Shown here: one piece after another, positions 25,856 through 34,323 of the stretch | Numbering within the stretch: the first letter of the stretch is position 1 | Layout: each line of letters begins with the position of its first letter | Source: Citricoccus sp. CH26A | GTDB taxonomy: Bacteria; Actinomycetota; Actinomycetes; Actinomycetales; Micrococcaceae | Assembly: GCF_000224415.1 (NCBI RefSeq) | Contig: NZ_AFXQ01000003.1 | Location: 184,768 to 248,767, forward strand | Direction: 5' to 3' | DNA: 64,000 nucleotides | The notes under the pieces: model-generated | What the model saw: only the letters and a program-made list of their open reading frames with translations | What the model was told of the DNA's origin: nothing | Databases searched by the model: none | Program-made: the position numbers and the translations under genes

Positions 25856-26415
25856 GGTCGGTCCTGTCGTTCCCATCGTTCGTAGCGGTAGGCCGGCCCG
25901 GTACGGGACCGGTGCGCCCCGGTGGCCGGGTCCACGGCGGTCCGGGTCCACCGGGCGTCCAGCTCGGGGGCGAAGGTGTCACCCTCGGCATCGGTGTCGA
26001 TCAGGGTGATCTCGGCCAGGGTGGCCACGTCCAGGGCCTGCTCGAAGAGCGTGGCCCCGCCGATCACCCAGATGAGGTCCAGCCCGTCGGCCTCGTGCGC
26101 GGCCTCGAGGGCCTCCTGGAAGCCGGGCACGACGACGGCGCCGGCGTCCCGCATCCGGCTCGCGGTGGCCTGGCGCCGGGAGACCACGATGTTGGTCCGT
26201 CCCGGCAACGGCCGGTACTTCGCGGGGAAGGAGTCCCAGGTCTTCCGGCCCATGATCACGGGGTGGCCGTGGGTGAGCTCCTTGAAGCGGTTCAGGTCCT
26301 CGGGCACGTGCCACGGCATGTCGCCGTCGGCTCCGATCACCCGGTCGGGGGTCTGGGCCCAGATCATGCCGATCCGGGACGGGGTGTGCTGGCCGGGGTG
26401 TTCGTCAGACGGCAA
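25852..26415 (-). CDS. folA: Dihydrofolate reductase
   Basis: 187 residues. It regenerates tetrahydrofolate with [36 protein letters not shown] carries the Met20-loop equivalent and Asp40 as catalytic acid; [13 protein letters not shown] and [13 protein letters not shown] bind NADPH. The only in-frame start that keeps the first beta strand (RIGMIWAQ) is TTG 26415, overlapping thyA by 11 bp. ATG 26367 would cut into that strand. The overlap with thyA implies translational coupling. Confidence 0.93.
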   Translation of the reverse strand: MPSDEHPGQHTPSRIGMIWAQTPDRVIGADGDMPWHVPEDLNRFKELTHGHPVIMGRKTWDSFPAKYRPLPGRTNIVVSRRQATASRMRDAGAVVVPGFQEALEAAHEADGLDLIWVIGGATLFEQALDVATLAEITLIDTDAEGDTFAPELDARWTRTAVDPATGAHRSRTGPAYRYERWERQDRP

Positions 26416-27208
26416 TGGGGGCCTTGATCGTCGGGTGGTGCTGGTAGTCGACCAGCTCGAAGTCCTCGTACGCGTAGGAGAAGATGTCCTCCGGCTGCCG
26501 GTTCAGGCGCAGCCGCGGGTACGGGTAGGGGGTGCGGGCCAGCTGCTCGCGCACCTGGTCCACGTGGTTGGAGTAGATGTGGCAGTCCCCACCGGTCCAG
26601 ACGAACTCGCCGGGCTCCAGGCCCGTCTGCCGGGCCATCATGACAGTCAGCAGCGCGTAGGAGGCGATGTTGAAGGGCACGCCGAGGAACAGGTCGGCCG
26701 AGCGCTGGTACAGCTGGCAGGAGAGCCGGCCGTCCGCCACGTAGAACTGGAACAGGGCGTGGCACGGCGGCAGGGCCATCCTCTCCACCTCGGCCGGGTT
26801 CCACGCGGTGACGATGTGCCGGCGTGAGTCCGGGTGGGTGCGCAGGGACTCCACGACGCGGGCGATCTGGTCGATCTGCCCGCCGTCCGGGGTCGGCCAG
26901 GAGCGCCACTGCACCCCGTAGACCGGCCCGAGCTCGCCGTCCGCGTCCGCCCACTCGTCCCAGATGCTCACGCCGCGCTCCTGCAGCCAGCGCACGTTCG
27001 ACTCTCCGCGCAGGAACCACAGCAGTTCCAGGGCCACGGACCGGAAGTGCACCCGCTTGGTGGTGATCAGCGGGAAGGACTCGGACAGGTCGTAGCGGAT
27101 CTGGCGGCCGAACACGCTGTACGTGCCCGTGCCGGTGCGGTCCTCCTTGACGGTCCCGTTAGCCAGGACATCGGCCAGGAGGTCCTCGTAGGGGGTGGGA
27201 ATGCTCAC
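26405..27208 (-). CDS. thyA: Thymidylate synthase, ThyA type
   Basis: 267 residues, near the 264 of E. coli ThyA. It methylates dUMP to dTMP, producing dihydrofolate for FolA next door. The catalytic cysteine is Cys149 in [26 protein letters not shown], the [17 protein letters not shown] stretch and GDCHIYSNH are conserved. GTG 27208 overlaps the stop of the GntR gene (GTGA). Confidence 0.96.
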   Translation of the reverse strand: MSIPTPYEDLLADVLANGTVKEDRTGTGTYSVFGRQIRYDLSESFPLITTKRVHFRSVALELLWFLRGESNVRWLQERGVSIWDEWADADGELGPVYGVQWRSWPTPDGGQIDQIARVVESLRTHPDSRRHIVTAWNPAEVERMALPPCHALFQFYVADGRLSCQLYQRSADLFLGVPFNIASYALLTVMMARQTGLEPGEFVWTGGDCHIYSNHVDQVREQLARTPYPYPRLRLNRQPEDIFSYAYEDFELVDYQHHPTIKAPIAV

Positions 27209-27594
27209 CGGTCCAGTCTACGGCGAACCAGTGACAGTACCTGATCCGGGCCGAGCCCGGCTGCGGTGGCGCGGGCGATGAACTGGTCCGCGGCACCGTC
27301 GAGCTCGGCCTGGCTGGGCGCCGGGGGTGCCGGTGGCGAGCCGGCCACCGTGGTGCCGTGCCGCCGTCGGGACTGCACGTGACCGGTGCCCTCCAGTTCC
27401 CGGTAGGCGCGCGCCACGGTCCCGACGGCGATGCCCAGGTCCGCGGCCAGCGACCGCACCGAGGGCAGGCGGGCGCCCGGGGCGAGCGTGCCGGCGTCGA
27501 TCAGGGCGGCCACGCGGGACCGGATCTGCTCGAACGGTGGGACCGGGGACGACAGGTCGAGGCTGATCTCCGGTGGGGTCGGCCCGGGACTCAT
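27205..27594 (-). CDS. GntR family transcriptional regulator, YtrA-like
   Basis: 129 residues. An N-terminal GntR winged helix (about 16-85: [40 protein letters not shown]) is followed by only a short helical tail, as in the YtrA subfamily that usually regulates adjacent membrane or ABC genes. Effector unknown. ATG 27594 overlaps the stop of the upstream membrane-protein gene (ATGA), and its stop overlaps the thyA start. An 11-bp inverted repeat at the operon promoter is a likely operator. Confidence 0.88.
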   Translation of the reverse strand: MSPGPTPPEISLDLSSPVPPFEQIRSRVAALIDAGTLAPGARLPSVRSLAADLGIAVGTVARAYRELEGTGHVQSRRRHGTTVAGSPPAPPAPSQAELDGAADQFIARATAAGLGPDQVLSLVRRRLDR

Positions 27595-29201
27595 CGGTGC
27601 ACCGGGAACTGGACGGGTTCCGCGGTCTCGGCGCTCGTCGCCCACGCGCCGGGGCCGAGGAGGAAGACCACCGCGAGGCCGGCCAGCGCGAACACCACGA
27701 CCAGCCGGACCGTCAGCAGGGAGTCGGGCAGCTCGTTGACCCCCAGCGCCAATTGGGTGTCGCTCAAGAAGCCGTGCCAGACCTGGACGGTGACGAAGCA
27801 GGCCATCGCCGTGGCCGCGGTGATGCCTGCCGCCCCGACGGCCAGGATCCGTTCGGCGCCGGCGGACCGGATGGCCTGGTCGTCCGCGGCGGCGGCCCGG
27901 CCCAGCGGTGGCCGGCGCAGGGCCAGGCGCGTCAGGACGATGCTGCCGAGGGCCATCACCCCGGTGCTGGCGCCGAGAACGGTCGCCGGGCCCGTCTGCG
28001 GCACGGCCGTGGTCAGGCTGAGGACGCACCAGGCCGCGGCCAGGACGAGGGCTGCCCCCAGGGCCCGCCATGCCCAGCGCGGCGCGGTCCCCGAGACGGA
28101 GGGGGAGACCCGCGGCGACGGGCAGTGGCCGCGCCGGATCGCGAACTCATACAGGCCGAGACTCATCAGGACGGCCGCGAACGGGACGGCGGCCCACGCG
28201 GGGAACCCTGTCACCGTGCCGCCGAGCATCGGGCCGGCGGTGACCAGGGCGGCGATGACGCCGGCCAGCGAGGCCAGGGTGATCGACTCCCGCCGCAACC
28301 GTCCGGCGGCCCCCACGGTGCCGGGACGGTCCGCCGGCGGCCGGGGCGGGACAGGCATACGCTCCGTGACGGTGTGCTCACCGAGCTGCCGCAGGGCGGG
28401 CGAGCGCCAGGGCAGCATGGCCAGCAACAGGGCGGCGCCGGTGATGCCGACGGCCGACTCCACGAGCTCGACCAGGGCGGGAACCGGGGGTGCGGCCTCC
28501 GACAGCGGATCGAAGGCGTCGAGGGCCAGGGCCCGGTGGGCCTGGGCCCAGGCCTGGACCGCGGCGTTCGCGACGCCCCAGAGCATCATGATGACCGTGC
28601 GCAGTGCCCGGTTGACGGTGATCTGCCGGACCAGGTGGTCGTCGTGGGGATGCAGCCCGCCCAGGGGCGGCCGGCGGGCCACCACCCGGAGCACCGCGGC
28701 GAACCCGAGCACGATCAGGCCCAGGGCTCCCAGCAGCCAGGGGGCGAACACCGCGCCGGCGCGGCTGCCCGGGGCCACCTCCACCTGGGGCGTCGTCCAC
28801 GCCAGCGCGACGGCGGCCCCGGCCAGCAGCATGACGATCCCCGCCACCAGGCACAGTGCCCGGGGCAGGTACTGGGTCGTCCGGCGGTCGGCCAGGCGGG
28901 CGGTGCGGACAGGACCGGTCTGGCGCGGCCAGGTGTACTGCGCCACCACGTAGACCAGGGCCAGGCCGACCACGGGGCCGCAGACGGTGACCAGGGCCTC
29001 GGCCCACGGCAGCGGTTCCCCCGTCTCCGGCTGGGACAACCGGTAGTACCCCGACGTGCCCGAGGCGAACAGGGCGATCAGTGCGGTGATCATCGCGTGG
29101 ACACGGACGGCCCGGACGGGGTCACCGCCACCGGGGCGCCATGCGGTGCCGCGCAGGATGAGGTAGGGGACGGCCAGGCCCAGGGCCAGGAGGACGAGCA
29201 T
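27591..29201 (-). CDS. Polytopic membrane protein, partner of the GntR regulator
   Basis: 536 residues with roughly twelve hydrophobic segments in two similar halves, each containing an RRPPLG motif (near RVVARRPPLGGLHPHDDH and ALRRPPLGRAAAADDQ), which suggests an internal duplication. This arrangement next to a YtrA-type regulator resembles uncharacterised membrane proteins of Gram-positive bacteria. No transport motif is identified. ATG 29201 has TACATT 7 bp upstream. TTG 29210 is an alternative start. Confidence 0.8.
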   Translation of the reverse strand: MLVLLALGLAVPYLILRGTAWRPGGGDPVRAVRVHAMITALIALFASGTSGYYRLSQPETGEPLPWAEALVTVCGPVVGLALVYVVAQYTWPRQTGPVRTARLADRRTTQYLPRALCLVAGIVMLLAGAAVALAWTTPQVEVAPGSRAGAVFAPWLLGALGLIVLGFAAVLRVVARRPPLGGLHPHDDHLVRQITVNRALRTVIMMLWGVANAAVQAWAQAHRALALDAFDPLSEAAPPVPALVELVESAVGITGAALLLAMLPWRSPALRQLGEHTVTERMPVPPRPPADRPGTVGAAGRLRRESITLASLAGVIAALVTAGPMLGGTVTGFPAWAAVPFAAVLMSLGLYEFAIRRGHCPSPRVSPSVSGTAPRWAWRALGAALVLAAAWCVLSLTTAVPQTGPATVLGASTGVMALGSIVLTRLALRRPPLGRAAAADDQAIRSAGAERILAVGAAGITAATAMACFVTVQVWHGFLSDTQLALGVNELPDSLLTVRLVVVFALAGLAVVFLLGPGAWATSAETAEPVQFPVHR

Positions 29202-29237
29202 ATGTGTCAATGTATCGGGTCATTGACACATTGAGAA
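29202..29237 (-). promoter_or_regulatory. Promoter and palindromic operator of the gntR-thyA-folA operon
   Basis: A perfect 11-bp inverted repeat with an 8-bp spacer (29202-29212 with 29221-29231) overlies a minus-strand promoter: TTCTCA (29237-29232), 17 bp, TACATT (29214-29209), then 7 bp to the ATG. A repressor bound here would cover the -10 element and the transcript start. It contains T/A-rich half-sites (ATGTGTCAATG) that stand out from the GC-rich surroundings. Confidence 0.72.
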
Positions 29238-29245
29238 GGGTGGAA

Positions 29246-29587
29246 TCAGTCCTGCAGCTGGCCCTCGTAGACCATCGGCTGGTATTCCGGGTACCGCCGC
29301 AGGTAGTCCTGCACGTAGCTGCACTCCGGCACGATCAGGAAGCCCTCCGCCTTGAGCCGCTCCAGCACGATCGTCACCAGGGCACGGGCGTACCCGCGGC
29401 GGCCGAAGGCCTCGTCGATGATCGTGTGCTGCAGGACGACCACGGTCTGGTCGTCAACGGTCTGCTCGGTGTAGCCGAGGAAGCCGATGAACTGTTCCCT
29501 CTGCCACAACTCGATCCGGCCCCGGTCCGGGTCGCGCACGACGCGCAGGTCGTCATGGACGATCTTGGGGGTGTCCTGGCTGCTCAT
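29246..29587 (-). CDS. GNAT-type N-acetyltransferase, COG2388 (NATD1-like)
   Basis: 113 residues. The short acetyltransferase family has a characteristic C-terminal cysteine motif, here PECSYVQDYLRRYPEYQPMV, and the acetyl-CoA loop FGRRGYARAL. The substrate is unknown. TAGGGT (minus strand, 29599-29594) is 6 bp before ATG 29587. Its stop is 8 bp from the operator of the next operon. Confidence 0.9.
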   Translation of the reverse strand: MSSQDTPKIVHDDLRVVRDPDRGRIELWQREQFIGFLGYTEQTVDDQTVVVLQHTIIDEAFGRRGYARALVTIVLERLKAEGFLIVPECSYVQDYLRRYPEYQPMVYEGQLQD

Positions 29588-29601
29588 GGGATGACCCTAC
29601 G

Positions 29602-30588
29602 TCAGTCGTCCCAGACGTCGTAGACCTCCAGCGAGACGATCCGCCCGCCGGCGTCCACGGCCCGCTGGGCCACGATCATGCCGCCGGGCTTGAGGTAGGG
29701 GTCCTTGCGGGGCAGGGCGGCCAGCACGGCGTCCCGGCCCTCCCGGGCGGCCCGGCCGGTGAGCGCGTCCAGGACCACGGGCAGCACGGGCCGGTGCGTG
29801 CACAACACGCTCGCGCGCACCTTGGCCAGCAGCGAGTCGACCTCCTTGCCGGTCCGCTTGGGCTTGGACTTCACGGCCTTCTCGGTGAACGCGCCGTTCT
29901 CCTTCAGTCCCCGGCCGGTGTCCTTGACGTACGGGGTCACCGTCTCCACGCAGCGCCGCCACGGGGAGGTGATGATCTTGCGGGGAGCCCACACGCCCAG
30001 CAGCCGGCGCACGGCCAGCGCCTGGCGCTGGCCGGTGGGAGCCAGCGGCCGGGCCCCCTCGGCGCGGGACCACGAGGAGCGGGGCTTGGCCTTCGCGTGC
30101 CGCAGCACGATGAACGGGACGGTGCGCAGCGTGCGCTCCCGGTGCGCGGCGATCAGCACCGTGAGGGGCTCGACGTCGGAGGCGTTGGTGAGCTGCTCGA
30201 GGGCCTGCTCGGCGGTCACCCACTCGACGCGGTCCACCTCCTTGCCGTCCACCTCGGGGCTCTGGCGGGCGACCTCGACGGCCCAGTACCAGACCTCCTT
30301 GGGCGTGCCCCCGTTGACCGTGTAGTGGGTGGACGGCAGCGGCAGGCCCAGCTCCACCTCCAGGCCGATCTCCTCGCGCACCTCGCGCACGGCGCACTCC
30401 GGCAGGGTCTCGCCGTCGTCGAGCTTGCCCTTGGGCCAGGACCAGTCGTCGTAGTCCGGCCGGTGGATCAGCAGCACCTCGAGGCCCCGGCCGTTGACCC
30501 GCCACGGCAGCACCCCCGCGGCCAGGATCTCCGCGGTGGGCTCGGGATCGTGGAACGAGGCGGTGGAGCGGGCAGCGGTGCTGGGCAT
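29602..30588 (-). CDS. Nudix hydrolase fused to a histidine phosphatase domain (MutT1-like)
   Basis: 328 residues. The Nudix box spans residues 54-76 (GKLDDGETLPECAVREVREE and on) in an N-terminal domain. The C-terminal phosphoglycerate-mutase-like domain starts at VLRHAKAKPRSSW (163-166 RHAK), with a second His in VLCTHRPVL. Mycobacterial MutT1 has this layout and degrades 8-oxo-(d)GTP and diadenosine polyphosphates. TAGGAT (minus strand, 30601-30596) lies 7 bp before ATG 30588. Confidence 0.92.
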   Translation of the reverse strand: MPSTAARSTASFHDPEPTAEILAAGVLPWRVNGRGLEVLLIHRPDYDDWSWPKGKLDDGETLPECAVREVREEIGLEVELGLPLPSTHYTVNGGTPKEVWYWAVEVARQSPEVDGKEVDRVEWVTAEQALEQLTNASDVEPLTVLIAAHRERTLRTVPFIVLRHAKAKPRSSWSRAEGARPLAPTGQRQALAVRRLLGVWAPRKIITSPWRRCVETVTPYVKDTGRGLKENGAFTEKAVKSKPKRTGKEVDSLLAKVRASVLCTHRPVLPVVLDALTGRAAREGRDAVLAALPRKDPYLKPGGMIVAQRAVDAGGRIVSLEVYDVWDD

Positions 30589-30636
30589 TCTCGTGATCCT
30601 ACCGGGAGGTGTACATCGGGTGACCGCCGGCCGACG

Positions 30637-31614
30637 TCAGGATGACCGGGCGTACATCACGTCGGTGTCCCAGCGGGTGAAGCCGAGCTTGCGGTACAGC
30701 TGCACGGCCGAGGCGTTGTCCGCGTCCACGTACAGCATCACCGCGTCCACGCCCTGACGCTGCAGGTACCGGATGCCGAGCACGGTCAGCAACCGCCCCA
30801 GGCCGCGTCCCTGCGCGGCCGGGACCACGCCGATCACGTAGACCTCCCCGAGCGGCGGGTGCCCGTCGGCGCCGGGGTGGATCTTCGTCCAGTGATAGCC
30901 GAGCAGGGACCCGTCGGCGTCCACGGCGAGCAGGAACCCCTCGGGGTCGAACCAGGCCTCGGCCTTCCGGGCGTCGAGGTCCGTCTGGTCCATCGAGCCC
31001 TGTTCGGCGTGGTCGGCGAAGGCCGCGGCGTTCGCCGCGAGCCAGGCGGCATCGTCGTCACCGGGCACGAAGGACCGGACGGTCACGCCCTCGGGGAGGT
31101 CCTCGTTCCACGCCGCACCGTCGGCGTCCGACTGGTGGGTCAGGCGCAGGCGCAGCAGCTCGCGCACCGGGGTATAGCCGAACTGCTCGGCCAGCCGGGC
31201 GGCGGCGGCGTGGTTGCCGTGCGCCCAGGCCTGCAGCGGTTCGCGGTCCAGCAGGCCGGAGAGCTCGGTGGCCATCGCGGTGGCCACCCCCTGTCCGCGG
31301 CAGTTCGGGTGCACCACCAGTTCCAGCACCCCCGGGCCCTGGTCGGCCGAGATCGCGACGGCGGCACCGGCCAGTTCCCCCTCCCGCCCGGGGGCGTGGT
31401 CCAGCCAGGCCGTCACGGTGCGGACCCGCTCCGGGTCATCGGTGGTACGCAGTTCCACCCAGGTCTGGTCCGAGAAGGGGGGATTGCCGTCCGCGGCCTC
31501 GGCCGCGTCGGCCAGGGCACGCAGGTCGTGCAGGGCTCGGGGATCCAGGCGGCCGGCACTGACGGTCAGTGCCGGGGCCTCGGGGGCTTCGGGGGTCGGG
31601 TCAGTGCGGTTCAT
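30637..31614 (-). CDS. mshD: Mycothiol synthase
   Basis: 325 residues with two GNAT domains: the N-terminal one has VVHPNCRGQGVATAM, the C-terminal one VVPAAQGRGLGRLLTVLGI. It acetylates Cys-GlcN-Ins with acetyl-CoA in the last step of mycothiol synthesis, a thiol restricted to actinobacteria. It sits directly downstream of glnR, the same order as Rv0818-Rv0819 in Mycobacterium. TAGTGT (minus strand, 31626-31621) is 6 bp before ATG 31614 and overlaps the glnR stop. Confidence 0.95.
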   Translation of the reverse strand: MNRTDPTPEAPEAPALTVSAGRLDPRALHDLRALADAAEAADGNPPFSDQTWVELRTTDDPERVRTVTAWLDHAPGREGELAGAAVAISADQGPGVLELVVHPNCRGQGVATAMATELSGLLDREPLQAWAHGNHAAAARLAEQFGYTPVRELLRLRLTHQSDADGAAWNEDLPEGVTVRSFVPGDDDAAWLAANAAAFADHAEQGSMDQTDLDARKAEAWFDPEGFLLAVDADGSLLGYHWTKIHPGADGHPPLGEVYVIGVVPAAQGRGLGRLLTVLGIRYLQRQGVDAVMLYVDADNASAVQLYRKLGFTRWDTDVMYARSS

Positions 31615-31623
31615 GGCCCAACA

Positions 31624-32324
31624 CTAGCCGTTGGGGCCCTGACCGGGCTCGCTCTCACGGGGCACGAACCGGTAACCGACATTGCGGACGGTGCCGATCA
31701 GCTGCTCCTGGTCGGGGCCCAGCTTGGCCCGCAGCCGCCGCACGTGCACGTCCACGGTGCGGGTACCCCCGAAGTAGTCGTAGCCCCACACCTCGTGCAG
31801 CAGCTGCTCGCGGGTGAAGACCCGGCCCGGGTGCTGGACGAGGTGCTTGAGGAGCTCGAACTCCTTGAACGTGAGGTTCAACGGCTCGCCGTGGACCTTC
31901 GCGGTGTAACTGGCCGCGTCCACGCTGACGCCCGAGGCGCGGATGGGCGCCTCGGCACCCGGGCCGGTGGCCCCGGCGTCCTCGGCGGCCCGGGCGACGG
32001 ACAGCCGCAACCGCGCCGACACCTCGGCGGGACCGGCCGTGTCCAGCAGGAAGTCGGTCGTGCCCCACCCGGGAGAGAGGGCGGCCAGCCCGCCTTCGGT
32101 CAGGATCGGCACCACCGGCAGGGTGGGGAGGACGTGCGGATCACCTGGCACAGCCCGCGGGCCCCGGCCAGGTCACGGCGGGCGTCCACCAGCACGACGT
32201 CGGTCTCCGGGGAGCGCAGCAGCGACTCGGCCCGCGGCGGAGCCACCGTGACGCGGTGGTCGAGGAACGCCAGGGCCTCCAGGACCGGCGCGGTCGAACC
32301 GCTCAGCAGGAGCAACCGGGCCAT
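31624..32324 (-). pseudogene. glnR: GlnR nitrogen regulator, frameshifted as sequenced (probable missing C)
   Basis: GlnR is an orphan OmpR-family regulator of nitrogen genes. The first part (ATG 32324, AGGAGG upstream) reads MARLLLLSGS..., [20 protein letters not shown] and then stops at 32100. The second part is in another frame and continues [21 protein letters not shown], then the winged helix [20 protein letters not shown] to NVGYRFVP. One extra C in the run of four at 32125-32128 restores a single frame of about 233 codons reading [13 protein letters not shown]. The neighbour mshD supports the identity. A sequencing error is more likely than real loss, but a true mutation is not excluded. 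Confidence 0.88.
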
Positions 32325-32422
32325 CTGGCCTCCTCGACGTCTGAAGCAGGTTCGCACGTCAGTATAGGGAAGCGCGGGGCAGGCAGCGGCGCGGGCGGGC
32401 GCGGCGATGGCAGGATGGAAGG

Positions 32423-33190
32423 GTGAAGCATCCCCTGCTGGCGGTCACCGCCGTGGTCGCCGCCCTGCTCGTGGGCGTCGGCGCGCTGGGCCCATGGGCT
32501 GCGGCCGTCACCGGGTCCGTGCTGGTGGCCGCCGTGGCACTCGGCTGGCCCCAACTGCTCGGCGCCCCGGCCCGCCGCTCCCTGACCGTCGTGCTGCTGG
32601 CCTCCGGGCTGGCCGCCACCTGGGCCGTGGCCCTCTGGCCGGTCCCCGAGGCCGGTGACCCCCGCCGGTCGTTCGGCGGATCGCTGGTCGAGCCGGTCGC
32701 CATCTGCCTGGCCCTGGGCACGGTGGCCGCCTTCCTGGTCCAGCTGTTCCGCGGCCACGGCCGCCCCCAGCGGCTGGAGTCCACCGCCGGGACGGTGGCC
32801 GGCGTCGTCGTCGTGTGCGCCGTCGCCGGCTGGACCGCGGTCGCCCGGCACGACGCCGGCGCGCTCACCCTCTCCCTGGCCGTCTCGCTCGCGCTCGCCG
32901 CCCTGGCCGGGATGGCCCGGCTGTCCGGGCCCTGGGACGCGGTGCTCGCGGTGCTGCTGGCCGGCCTCGCCCCCCTCGCGCTCGCGCTCGTGCTGCCCGG
33001 GCTGTACCCGCCGGCGGCCGTGACGGCCGGCGTGCTCGGTGCGCTGGGCGCGGTGCTCGCCGGGCGCACCGCGCCGGACGGCGGACGGGGCCGTCCCGTG
33101 GGCAACCGGGCCGCCGTCGCGCTGGGAGTGGCGCCCGTGGCCCTGGCCGGGCTGCTCGCGTACTTTGTGATCAGGATCATGCCGGGCTGA
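32423..33190 (+). CDS. Hypothetical polytopic membrane protein
   Basis: 255 residues, about eight hydrophobic segments, with short loops and a basic loop near 220 (TAPDGGRGRPVGNR). No transport or enzyme motif is recognised. GTG 32423 follows GGAAG. It is divergent from glnR across 98 bp and followed after 20 bp by the next gene. Confidence 0.78.
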   Translation: MKHPLLAVTAVVAALLVGVGALGPWAAAVTGSVLVAAVALGWPQLLGAPARRSLTVVLLASGLAATWAVALWPVPEAGDPRRSFGGSLVEPVAICLALGTVAAFLVQLFRGHGRPQRLESTAGTVAGVVVVCAVAGWTAVARHDAGALTLSLAVSLALAALAGMARLSGPWDAVLAVLLAGLAPLALALVLPGLYPPAAVTAGVLGALGAVLAGRTAPDGGRGRPVGNRAAVALGVAPVALAGLLAYFVIRIMPG

Positions 33191-33210
33191 CCGGCGGAAG
33201 GAGGCACGTG

Positions 33211-33567
33211 ATGACGAACGAGACCGGACCGATGGCGAACGAGCTGTACTCGGTGGACCTCGAGGAGGGCGGCGACGACCCGGTGGAGCGGGTCTTCCGC
33301 TTCGTCGGCGGGGTGCTGACCCAGGTCCTCGGCGGCTACGGGGCCGGGGTGGTCGGGGCCTCCGTGGTGGTGCGCCGCAAGCACGACGGCGAGGAGATGC
33401 TGCGCATCGACGTGCCGGACGCCGAGTCCGGGGACCAGGTGCTGCAGGCCCTGCAGGGGGACCTGGACACCTACCCGGCCGACGAGTTCGTGGCGGACTG
33501 GCTGGACAAGGTCCGACATGGTCGTCACGTTGCAGGCCGGGACGCCGAGGGAACCCGGCTGGAGTAG
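33211..33567 (+). CDS. Hypothetical acidic protein, 118 residues
   Basis: ATG 33211 has GGAAGGAGG 6 nt upstream. The product is acidic and soluble. A hydrophobic stretch, FRFVGGVLTQVLGGYGAGVV (about 31-50), is too polar at its edges for a confident membrane helix, and VVVRRKHDGEEMLRIDV follows. I do not recognise a family. Confidence 0.7.
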   Translation: MTNETGPMANELYSVDLEEGGDDPVERVFRFVGGVLTQVLGGYGAGVVGASVVVRRKHDGEEMLRIDVPDAESGDQVLQALQGDLDTYPADEFVADWLDKVRHGRHVAGRDAEGTRLE

Positions 33568-33576
33568 GATGGCCGC

Positions 33577-33690
33577 ATGTCGATTCTTGCACTTGAGGTC
33601 TTCTTCACCGTCCTGCTCGTCATCGCGGGCCTGGCCATGGCGGCGTTCGCCGTCCTCGTGGTCTCGGGCCTGTACAAGGGCCAGCGCTGA
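33577..33690 (+). CDS. Small single-pass membrane protein, 37 residues
   Basis: ATG 33577 begins MSILALEVFFTVLLVIAGLA and continues to VSGLYKGQR. One transmembrane helix covers nearly the whole protein and ends in a basic tail. TAGGAT (33565-33570) is 6 bp before the ATG, supporting expression from its own leaderless transcript. It sits 9 bp after the previous stop. No family is assigned. Confidence 0.68.
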   Translation: MSILALEVFFTVLLVIAGLAMAAFAVLVVSGLYKGQR

Positions 33691-33699
33691 TCCTTCCCC

Positions 33700-34323
33700 G
33701 TGCCCACTGAACTGCCCTTCGACCTGACGCCGGAGCTCGCTCCGCTGTCCTGGCTCATCGGCTCCTGGGAGGGACAGGGCCGGCTGGGAGCCGGGGACAG
33801 CGACAGCGAGATCTTCTACCAGCGGGTCGACTTCACGGACCACCAGCTGCCCTTCCTGGAGTACCGCGCCGAGTCGTGGCTCTGCGAGGAGGACGGCACG
33901 CTGCTGCGCCCGCTGACCGTGGAGTCGGGGTTCTGGGCACTCGACCGGGAACGCCGCGACGGTGATCCCGGACCCGGGATGTCCCCGGGCGACGTGGTGC
34001 CGACCCTGCGGTCCGCCGAGGACGTCGAGACGTACCGGCGCCAGGACGACAGCTTCCCCATCACGGCGCAGATCACCCACCCCGGGTCCCTGACGGAGCT
34101 GTACTACGGCGTCATCAAGGGCCCCCAGGTCCAGTTGCGCACGGACTCCGTGCTGCGCGGCTCCGCCGCCGGGCCCTACGAGGGCGGTTCGCGGATCCTC
34201 GGGCTCGTCAACGGCCAGCTGTTCTGGCGCTGGGACGCCACGGCCGGCGGCGAGGAGCACCCGCACGCCTCGGCCATCCTCGACCGGATGCCCGACCGCA
34301 CCCAGGGAAGACTGCCCCGATGA
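33700..34323 (+). CDS. Nitrobindin / FABP-like heme-binding protein
   Basis: 207 residues. The beta-barrel nitrobindin family motif GxWxGxG appears as IGSWEGQGRLGAG (about 20-32). Actinobacterial members bind ferric heme and scavenge peroxynitrite or NO. The distal His cannot be assigned with certainty by eye. GTG 33700; the stop overlaps the ygfZ start. Confidence 0.88.
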   Translation: MPTELPFDLTPELAPLSWLIGSWEGQGRLGAGDSDSEIFYQRVDFTDHQLPFLEYRAESWLCEEDGTLLRPLTVESGFWALDRERRDGDPGPGMSPGDVVPTLRSAEDVETYRRQDDSFPITAQITHPGSLTELYYGVIKGPQVQLRTDSVLRGSAAGPYEGGSRILGLVNGQLFWRWDATAGGEEHPHASAILDRMPDRTQGRLPR

